Assembly (NCBI GenBank): GCA_034509735.1
Contig: JACGWO010000010.1
Location: 15,327,193-15,391,192, forward strand
Origin: Sesamum alatum
Lineage: Eukaryota > Streptophyta > Magnoliopsida > Lamiales > Pedaliaceae
DNA: 64,000 bases
Direction of reading: 5' to 3'
This document shows, piece after piece, positions 55,664-64,000 of the stretch. The position numbers were made by a program, and so were the translations under genes. Each line of letters starts with the position of its first letter. Within the stretch, counting starts at the first letter, position 1. Below the pieces are notes generated by a model. That model saw only the letters and a list, made by a program, of their open reading frames with translations. It was not told the origin of the DNA and did no database searches.

Positions 55664-58370
55664 GGGAGGTAAGACGTCATTCTTGCTCATCCATTCAAAT
55701 AAGCCAATCAAGGTAAAACGACGCCTTGCCATACGATTGCATGATACAGAAAGCATTTCAAATGAAGAGGACGAAGAAAGCATCAAGCTACGTCCATCTA
55801 ACCATGTCAGTGTTGCTGAAAACTCCGACTTGAAGATCTCCAAAAATGAGATTTAAGACACTCTGAAGCACAACTCAAAGATGGAGAACATGAAACCTCC
55901 ATCACCACAAATCAAAGATATGGCCTCGGCCTCACAAATGACAAACTTATGAAGAAGACGCTCCTTGACGCACGAGCCTAAACTGCATGTTACTCCTAGC
56001 CCGCATGAGTATAAACTGTGCACGGCATCCCTTCTGTTAAAAAAAAGAAAGAGGAGAACAAAAATTCAAGTTTTTTTGAACTACGTTTTAACTTGATCCC
56101 TTTACCGGGTACGTAGGTAACTTGAACTTATTCTCAAGTTCAGTCATATCTTTAAACAAGTTTGGTTTATCATAAAGTTAGCCAAGTTTGTTTGTGAGCG
56201 TAAAAATTTTGTGAAATTGCAGCCATACATATTCAATGGCAACAAGAAGAAATAAAGCCAACGCTCAATCAAAAGCACAATGAGAAGTTCAGTAAAAAAG
56301 TGAAAGTCATTTTATTACGTGATATTTGTTTACATTGAATGGCAATGAAGAAACAAAAGAGAAAAAAAAAGTGATAAATGCTAAACACTAAGGTGGACAA
56401 GTCAGAAGTTGTCAAGTCTCATCTCGAGTCTTCAAGAAACACTTCCATCTTCTTCGACGTCTTTGTTGTTTCTAGACGAACACGAGGTACCTTCAAACGG
56501 AGGTCTATTCTCTCTCTTGGCGACCAAGTCTCTTGAGGTTGGACAAGCCCTCTTCGACTTCTTGGCAAGGGTCTTCTCGCTCAAGTAAAAAAGACTTCTC
56601 ATCAAGTGCTTCACGGCTTGGGGCAATGATCAACGTCAACAAGTGGAGCAGCCAAGGTTGTTCGAGTCGGAAAGCAGCTTTCGCTCAAGAAACGCGTGAA
56701 GAAGACGTCGCTTAGACAAAGGTTGACCGAATCGGAGGTGAGCATGCCGTCTAAATCTGTGGGAAGCTGGTAGCACACCGAAGTAAAGATCACGACTTCA
56801 TGGCATGGAGGGCTTACAAGCGTCATCGCCTAGCAACTCCTTGAAAGAAAAGACAACCTCGTCATTGAAATCTCCAAGTACAAGAGGCTATGAAGCTTCA
56901 ACTTCCTCTCTGGACTTCTCTAACGGTGGAAGGCAAGACGTCATAAAAGGTATCCTAGCTCGAGGAAAGGTTGAAGAATGTCTTTGTAGCAATGCAAGTG
57001 AAAAGAGACGCGGGACGATGGCATGGATTTCGACTTTGTGAAAGACGCTTGGACGATGGCCTTGCTCTTCTATGGTGAGGATCTTGTTGCGGATGCACAT
57101 GGAAGAGAAATGTGTGAACGATGGCATGATTCTCGGCTTCATGAAGAATGCTTGCTTGGCATGTTGACCTAGCGCGTCTTCTGAGAAAAGGGATGTCTTG
57201 CAGAACTTGGAAGGTGGAATTCTTCACGAGCTCAATCGATGATGAGGTGACGACTTGGAAGTGCAAACTCAATGTAGGCTTCACGTCACGAGGAGAAGGT
57301 TTGTCCACCAAGACCTTGGATTGAGAAGGAATGATGGAGCGGGAGTCAAACGTCTCTCTCGTCGTCTCTTTGAACCACAGATGGGTGTGCATGACTTGTG
57401 CAAAGACTAAACCTTGGATGGTGGAACGATGTCGACCGACCATGGACGTACAAGGTGACGCCTTCGACTCGAGGTTGCCACTTTAAATGATGGTACGTAG
57501 GAACGACTCGTGGACACATAAGGTGATGCCTTTAAGCTTGACGTTATCCTTACCACTTCAAGCAATAGTGCGTGGGAACGGACAATCGTAATCTCAAAGT
57601 CCACCTCTGCCAAACAAGAAAATTTACAAAAAGAAATTAGAAGTCAAAAAATCGCGAAGAGAGATACATTGTGCACGTGTGTGCCAAAAGATAGTGATGA
57701 GAGTCAAGACTTCTTCTCATTTGCTAGAACTACAACAAATGGTACCCTCGATTTCTTCAGAAAATTGAGTTGTTGCTCGCTTGAAAAAAGAAATTACTCT
57801 ACAACAACAAATTCATAACTCCGGTGTAGAACTCGTGCAAATCTGTTGAAGAGAATTTTAAGTGAATGCCTCATTTTATAAGTATTGATGGCTATCAATG
57901 GGTGATTAAGACTTAGAAATTTCCATCACTTAATAGTTTGGAGATCGCAGCCACGATGGAAATAATGTATCAAAGTATTGGAAAGTTTATCAAAGGATAC
58001 TTTCTAAGAGAAAGATATTGACTTGCTAATGTGAGGAATTTCACTTGCTCAAAAAATCCAAAATAAGTAGAGAGCAGTCACCGAGCTGCAAAAAAAAGAG
58101 GGAAAGATTTCCTTGTTGATGAATATCATAAATATGGATGGCTGGTCATTTGATTTGAGAAAAAAAAAAAAAAAAAGATCATACTTCCATTGTCTTACAA
58201 AGGAATGAATGCTTGGTTGATGAATGCAAAATTAAAGGAAAATAGTGTTCGGCTTTTTGTGGGCCCATGACAAAAAAAAAAAAAAAAAAAGAGACGAGAA
58301 GGAAATACTTCAAGTCACGCCTTCAACAACAATTGACATGTTCTTCGTCGAGCCTTGAAGTGGGGGCATC
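55664..58370 (+). other. Non-coding 3' half of the gag-only element
   Basis: This 2.7-kb stretch has no recognised domain. Imperfect internal repeats occur at 56940-57140 (GGACGATGGCATGGATTTC, GAACGATGGCATGATTCTC) and 57440-57590 (AAGGTGACGCCTTCGACTC, AAGGTGATGCCTTTAAGCT). Open frames on either strand, such as 57443-56955 minus, show no family signature. Confidence 0.5.
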
Positions 58371-59098
58371 TGTTGACATAAAAAATTTAGAATAAATTAC
58401 CAATTAAAGCCCAAATAAATTGGCTAATAATTGGGTTCCAAAATGATAGTCCATAATGAATTTGAACTTATCGTAAAAGAAATTAGATTGATAAGCCCAT
58501 ATTAAATTTAGGTCTTACGTAATTTTATAGGTCGATCCAAAATATAAAATTATTATTTTTGGATTGGTTAAATTGGGCCAGCTACATGTTCGAAATGCAG
58601 TCCGTCAAAAGACTAGTCCATGTCAAAGCCCACGATGATCAAACCCAACAGACATGAGCCCAAGCTACCATAGCCCTACTCATGCCTATAAATAAGGGGC
58701 CTCCACCCCCAAGTGAGGATTCCATAGAGCATTGGAGACAATACAAAACAAGAGGTCACTTCACACGACACAAGAAATCCAAAGGGACCCAAGTCCAAAA
58801 GCTCTCTGCCACGACGAAGATCCACGACCTTGAAGGTTCCAAGTCTTCCTCGGCATCAAATCCTTCAAGGCCTTGATACCAAATTTCAAGGTGCCACGTA
58901 GTTTGCACAAATCTGGAGGAGATTACACATCAACGTCCAAGAACAAACGTCAGCCCTTTGAAATTCGGAGAGAAGAATCAGGGAATTACATTCACTATAG
59001 AGATTGCATCCACTTTTATTTTTAAATCAATAAAATCATTTGTCCATATTTTTCTTGTCTCGTAATTATTTTTGCAGACACGAAATTTTTTGTGAACA
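58371..59098 (+). repeat. 3' LTR of the gag-only element
   Basis: 728 bp, starting TGTTGACATAAAAA and ending TTTGTGAACA, with the same TATA box (TGCCTATAAATAAGGGGC at 58683). Confidence 0.9.
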
Positions 59099-59116
59099 AT
59101 ATCAAATATGGTATAA

Positions 59117-59542
59117 GATGAATTAAACCACCTCCCTTAGGTTTGGCATAATATGAATATCTTCTTAAGTTTCAAAGATTACAAAACCCCAGAGGTTTGT
59201 AAGTTTTAACTAAGGGTCTGAAATGGTTCATTTTGTCATTGATGTTTTTTTAAATTATAGAAAAATCAGTCGAGGCAAATTACATTATTGTTCTTCTATG
59301 TAAAAAACGTAAAAAGGCTCTTCTTGCTCATTTTTGTCCTAAAAAATTTAGAAAATCTTAAAAGATAATTCAATTAACCCATAATCGTAAGGGTATTTTG
59401 GTCAGTTCACCCATAAAAATGGATGGAAATTAATTACTTGTTAGACGGTTACAAACCTCAGGGGGGTATTTGTAATTTTTAAAATAACGAGAGGGTATCT
59501 GTAACTATGACAAACCTCAGGGGAGGTCATTGTAATTCACCC
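59117..59542. mobile_element. Mutator-type MITE, old copy
   Basis: The left end GATGAATTAAACCACCTCCC and the right end GGGGAGGTCATTGTAATTCA are imperfect inverted repeats. The interior has the GGTTTGGCATAAT and GACAAACCTCAGG arms of the 28973 and 33890 copies. The 9-bp flanks do not match, so the boundaries are approximate. Confidence 0.6.
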
Positions 59543-59545
59543 TTA

Positions 59546-59906
59546 AAAATATTATGTATGAACAAGTCAAATAATTCCTTTGAAAGGAAAAGAATATGCC
59601 AAATAATTCATCTAGGCCATGTTTACATTGATCTATTGGGCCTGATATAGTGGCTAGTAGGGGTCAGTGTGGTGTTTGGCGCTAGCCAGCTACTATGCCC
59701 GACAGCCCGCTGTTAGCCTACACTCGTTCCCCGATTACAATATGGGTTGGGGGTGAAAGATTAATAATCTGTGGGACCCACACCAGTTCTTATTAATTTT
59801 TGTCTTCCTATTTTGTCCTTGCCATTACTCAATTGTAGTCTATTTTGCACTCACATATTGATTAAATTTCACCTGACCAACTGTTAATTCTCTGACACAC
59901 AGTTGG
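59546..59906. other. No recognised feature
   Basis: Mixed-composition DNA between a MITE and the Athila-like LTR, with no gene or repeat boundary visible. Confidence 0.4.
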
Positions 59907-61031
59907 TGAAAATTGATTAGGGAAAATTATACAATATATTCTTGTGTTTATATCCTTATTTTCTCTCAATATGATGCTTGTTCTTGGGTACATTTATGAA
60001 ATTTAGGAGCTTTCGTGGAATAAAAGGCGAATTCAAGGAAAGAGCAAACATGAAGGAAAGAGTAAAAACTCTGCAGAACCAAGCACAAGTTAGCCCGTGA
60101 CCCACGGGTTATCAGAGATTCAATTTCAGAAACGCAAATCACATAACCTGTGACCCACGGATTATCAGAGGTTCGTTGGGCGAAAATCACAAACGCAATG
60201 ACTTGAAAATCTAAACTTCCGAGTTTAGACTATTTGAAAAGAGATTTTATTTCCTTTTGTGTATCTCCTTTGTAATTAGGGCTAGACGTTTCATAAGGAA
60301 AGAGTTAGGAAAGGAAAATAGTTTAAGGTAAGAAGAATACTTTCGTTTCTTACCGTAGCTAGATCTATTATAAAAGGATTAGAAGATGGAAAGAGAAAGA
60401 GGATTGAATTTTCAGAAATTCGCAGAGATTTAGAGGTTTTGAGAACAAGGGAAAAGGCGAGGAACGCGTGAAGAAGGAGATTCGGCATTAGAGTGACGAC
60501 CATCAAGCCAATCCACTACTCCATGAGTTTTTCGCAATCTTACTCTTTAGCTTTAGTTAGAATTTGAAAGCTAGTGGATCGTCCCGAGAGGAGCGCGAAT
60601 GTGGAACCGCGATATAAATAAAATATGAAAAATAAAACATGCTTAAACTGAAATAAAAGCAACGTTCAAGGGGTGTTCCCTTGAACGTCCCGGGTGTTCG
60701 GTGTATCTCATGTTCAAAGTAAACATGCAATATCATGGTGGCCATAGGGTGGAAACGAAAATGAAATTAAAGACCTACCCGGTTGTAGTTTTGTCTTTGT
60801 ACCCCTACACGCGTTGTTCCACCTTTTTTCCACCAAGATTCCAAGATAGGAACCCTCTAAATCGTCCACGCAATCCTACCGAGTCTTGATCCTTGTGCTA
60901 CCAAGAAATCAAGAGAGTATAGGGAGGACGAATCGACCAAGTATTATTAATTAACATGATCAATCCGTCAAGTGTCCACTTGTATCAAACAATGAACTAG
61001 GCTTTTCTTGGAGAAAAAGAAGAGAGGGGAC

Positions 61032-61070
<39 letters not shown>

Positions 61071-63243
61071 GAGTCGGTGGTGTGTGCATGTTTGTACTCA
61101 TAAGATGATCACCTTGTGTGTGTGTGTGTGTGTGTGTGCATCTATGAGTATTGATAGAAGAAGAATACTCCTATTCCTCTTCAAACTCTAATTAAGAGGC
61201 ACACTTTGACTAGTCAAATCCTAGTCAAATTAGGCTTAGACTTAGTCAAACTAATCTTGGCCTTCCATCTCTCTACTTGAATTTCATCCGTCCATCACCT
61301 TGATGGATTATTTTATGAAATATTTAAATCTTATTTAAATAATCCATAGGGCTTTAAATAATTAATATATATTTATGTTAAGTCACTTCCTCATTTCTTA
61401 TTAATCATCATTTATAAGTTAATTCCACTTAATTTAACTGAAGGAATTAACAATCCAAGAAAAAAGGAACCAATTTAATCTAATTAAATTGTTCCACCTC
61501 CCGGGATTAATTCTAAATTAATTTCTTTGTTATCGGCGGATTGTGTATGACTCTTTAGGTTCACCCTTAGCTAGACTTGGCCGAATCTCCAATCATCTCA
61601 TGAAGGGAATTAGTCCGTTACCATGGGTGGCCATCTAGCAACAGTCCATGGCACTAGAGACTAGGTGAATATTATGGCGTGAACATTTAGGCTCTCCAAT
61701 ACGTTTATCCTTCCATCTACTATCTCACAGCTATAGTCTAGGGTATGGACCTTTAGGACATTGGTACCCATTCTTGACTTAAGCTTTGGCTCATCCACAC
61801 TAAACGTCACAGGGATCCCATCCCATTGTTAAGTCACTGTGGCCACATATTTATGGAGGACGATTTTCAGAGTAAAAGTGAGACATTACTGTCAACCCTT
61901 TTGACAGGAGATGGATCCTCTCTTAGGACCTACACATCTTGACTGCACTAGATAGGGCTTATGACAACCGAGTCTCTCGACTTGGTCGCCTCTTGCCAAA
62001 CCTAAGACACAGGCATGGTGTGTATGTGACCACAGTAATCCCTCAAGTCTGAGGATCAAACTCGTACTGCCGGAACTGGGAATACAAGTCATACCGACCG
62101 ACCCTACTCAAGGTCTTTCATACGACGATTCCCAAATGGTGTGTATGGCACCTAGCTGGCTGACCCACTAAACATTGTATGGACGACCCTCGTTACTTGT
62201 CGATGAAACGCGACTGCAATTGCTTAGTGCAAGTCTCAAACGGACTCTCGATACCCTATCTCGAGTTCCCATGACTTGGAGTGTTTCAGACCGATCCACA
62301 GAAATTGATTTCATGACCTACCATCCTATGCGCAGTCCAGTTTCTTGGATTGACGTTTCGGTCTATGGGCTTTGCTCGTGCATTGAACAGTTAATGATAT
62401 AAAGCAATAAGTGAACACAAACAAAGTATTTAAGCCATATGATATCACTTTCTTATTCATAATAATTATTAAAACACCAAAACTGTCAAACATATGTTAC
62501 ATAAGCCCAATCAGATTGGATTCACGGTAACCTATTCTAACATAATTAAGATGAACTAATTTCCTTTTGTGCTAAGGCTTATGGAAAGCCTAATAGATAC
62601 AATGTGTTAAATATTTTCTGGATTAATCTAGTTGTTATTTTCGCATATCCATGAATTATTGTGTTTGTTGCTATTATTTGAGAGCTTGATCATCTCTTAG
62701 ATTTTCTTAATTATGTTGATGAACCGAGAGGGAATTTAGCATAGTGGATAGAGTAATTCATGGTGTGGGTTGAATGATGTGTAGACATACACAGGCATGA
62801 TCTATCTGATTCCATAGATTTTTCACAAATCTTAATGCATTATTGTCATGAGTTTTGGAGAGGAGAAATCCCATAATTCCTTTATAGTAATAGGTTTGGT
62901 ATAGCTCGAGAGAGTATATCGGATTAAATTTGAAAAAACCTCAGTGTGCGAAAATACTTGTTTGTTTGATTGATCTGTTAATATTGAATGCGTTGTATTG
63001 ATTAGGTGAACCTATAGTTGTAGCACTTCTTCCTAAATCTGGATTTTTCCTCCGACGTAATTGCTTGCTATAGTTGATTTTATTATTTTTTAGTAGATTC
63101 ATAATTCATCCAAACTTTCAATGGTCCAAATAATTAGGGATTAATCATAGTTGTGATAATTGTTTCATTAAATTCTCGTGGGTTTGATATCTTTTATACT
63201 ACTTGATAGCTAGTGCACTTGCTAGTACATATTTTTGCAATCA
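59907..63243 (+). mobile_element. 5' LTR of an Athila-like Ty3/gypsy element, interrupted by a solo copia LTR
   Basis: The LTR probably starts TGAAAATTGATTAGG (59907) and ends TTTTGCAATCA (63243); without the 1.98-kb copia insertion it is about 1.35 kb. Downstream stand a tRNA-Asp-type primer site and a gag frame, which fix the + orientation. A short tandem duplication around TGACCCACGG(G/A)TTATCAGAG lies at 60093-60171. The left boundary is the less certain one. The matching 3' LTR would be beyond the window. Confidence 0.65.
60565..62542 (-). mobile_element. Solo LTR of the copia family seen at 9404-18868
   Basis: On the minus strand it starts TGTTAGAATAGGTTACC at 62542. It shares long stretches with the LTR at 16741-18868, such as GTATCTCATGTTCAAG and CTAGCAAC(A/G)GTCCATGGCA. 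The + strand left end TGAAAGCTAGTGGATCG matches TGTAACGTGTGGATTGG. Flanks GAATT (60560-60564) and TAATT (62543-62547) match at 4 of 5. No internal region follows, so this is a solo LTR of 1978 bp. GA and GT microsatellites lie at about 61029-61071 and 61117-61138. Confidence 0.8.
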
Positions 63244-63249
63244 AGTTTT

Positions 63250-63268
63250 TGACGTCGTTGTTGGGTAT
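63250..63268 (+). promoter_or_regulatory. Primer binding site of the Athila-like element (decayed, tRNA-Asp type)
   Basis: TGACGTCGTTGTTGGGTAT stands a few bases after the LTR. The standard Athila-type site TGGCGCCGTTGCCGGGGA aligns with it with several C-to-T or G-to-A type changes, as expected from decay at methylated cytosines. Confidence 0.65.
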
Positions 63269-63387
63269 TTAATTTGAAATAATATCATAACTCGCTAGTC
63301 TTACTTAATTTGGATTTTTCTTTGGTTTTTTTTTTTTTTTTTTTTCTATTTTTACCTCACTCTCCTCTTTCTTTGGTTCCGAGTTTG

Positions 63388-64000
63388 ATGACACGAAATA
63401 GTGGTGGGGAGTTAGCACAGTTCGATCCAGAAATTGAGAGAATTTTCCACCAATACACCATCGAGAGAGGCGAAAGCAATGAAAATTCCGACATGGAAGA
63501 TCAACTTGCTTTTATAGAACCGGCCATGGAGAACACAAGAGTCATAGAGAGGCCAATGATGGAATACTCTTTCCCAACAGCTGATGGGGTGATATACAAC
63601 ATTGCCAAGCCCACGGTCCAGGCCAACAACTTTGAGATCAAGCCAGCTATTATCCAGATAGCGCACATACAGTTTTCCGGATTACTTGACGAGAATCCTA
63701 ACAAACATCTCTCTAAATTTCTCGAAATTTATGATACTTTTAAGTTCAATGGTGTCAGTGATGATGTTGCTAGACTTAGGCTTTTTCCATTTTCATTGTG
63801 TGACAAGGCCAAAGATTGGCTTCAGTCATTACCTGTCGGTAGTATCACAACTTGGGCAGAATTGACATAAACATTTCTTGCTAAATACTTTCCCCCATCT
63901 AAAACGGCTAAGTTTTTGAATGACATTACTTCTTTTGTGCAGTCAGATAAGGAATCATTGTATGATGCATGGGAATGTTTTAGGGACATGATTAGAAAGT
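63388..64000 (+). pseudogene. Athila-like gag, start of gene, cut by window end
   Basis: The frame from MTRNSGGELAQFDPEIERI (63388) passes through FEIKPAIIQIAHIQFSGLLD, LRLFPFSLCDKAKDWLQSLP and WAELT, then an in-frame TAA (63868-63870), and continues TFLAKYFPPSKTAKFLNDIT and SLYDAWECFRDMIRK to the window end. The PF03732-type Gag core is clear. The AKDWL, F..KYFP and E(S)LYDAWE(R/C)F signature is typical of Athila elements. A longer open frame begins at 63310 within a poly-T leader, but the Gag start at 63388 fits the family better. The stop makes this copy defective unless read through. Confidence 0.85.

Larger units (their letters stand above)
53024..59098 (+). mobile_element. Non-autonomous gypsy-type element carrying gag only (TR-GAG/LARD type)
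   Basis: LTRs at 53024-53756 and 58371-59098 share TTGACA starts and GTGAACA ends. Flanks ATATT and ATATC match at 4 of 5. A primer-site-like TTTCTGACACGCCTAGTGGG follows the 5' LTR, and the polypurine tract TTGAAGTGGGGGCATC precedes the 3' LTR. The 4.6-kb interior encodes a Gag and a downstream protein region but no protease active site, RT or integrase that I can recognise, so it would depend on enzymes from a partner element. The LTRs are closely similar, so the insertion looks fairly recent. Confidence 0.85.

Noticed and set aside
56955..57443. 162-residue minus-strand frame as an antisense gene of the gag-only element
   Set aside because: There is no recognisable domain and it lies over imperfect repeats; no splice or promoter support as seen in the Tat element.

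Overview
The window is plant nuclear DNA, almost certainly from a eudicot. It is AT-rich intergenic sequence packed with nested transposable elements of plant families, and it holds one convincing host gene, a spliced five-exon LanC-like (GCR2-like) gene at 48441-52330 on the + strand. No narrower taxonomic call can be supported from the sequence alone.

Layout. 1-6681: a minus-strand CACTA (En/Spm) element, cut by the window start, with a decayed second gene (192-1774), a transposase remnant lacking its core (4678-5880) and many GGAACGGT subterminal repeats. Its 5' tip (6681) sits inside part of a Ty3/gypsy-type LTR (6682-7276), which itself abuts a LINE endonuclease/RT fragment (7277-8030). 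8228-18936: a small CACTA-type MITE (target duplication ACT) broken up by a Mutator-type MITE (8331-9156) and by a complete but decayed Ty1/copia element (9404-18868, duplication TTTGT). 18937-21876: small repeats, two MITEs and a SINE. 21877-26550: a second CACTA relative containing a solo LTR (22388-24636). 26551-36621: AT-rich sequence with SINEs, Mutator-type MITEs, a CACTA MITE, a back-to-back pair of Tourist-type MITEs and hAT-type MITEs. 36622-48022: a hAT-like MITE holding a SINE (37048-37329) and a complete 10-kb Tat-lineage Ty3/gypsy element (37819-47877) that carries an antisense gene with a Transposase_28-type domain. 48050-52700: the LanC-like gene. 53024-59098: a gag-only, non-autonomous gypsy element. 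59117-59542: a MITE. 59907-64000: the LTR, primer site and gag start of an Athila-like gypsy element, whose LTR holds a solo copia LTR (60565-62542) of the same family as the element at 9404.

The main biological points are: (1) the LanC-like protein keeps all seven GxxG repeats of the toroid fold but has Ser, Ala and Asp where the zinc ligands Cys, Cys and His stand in typical family members; (2) the Tat element has an antisense, apparently spliced gene between integrase and the 3' LTR, while its protease and RT active sites are mutated; (3) target duplications fix the order of insertion for several nests; (4) the copia 3' LTR carries a 0.5-kb deletion sealed by a 24-base inverted copy of LTR sequence about 0.4 kb away. 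I found no CRISPR array, rRNA or true tRNA gene.
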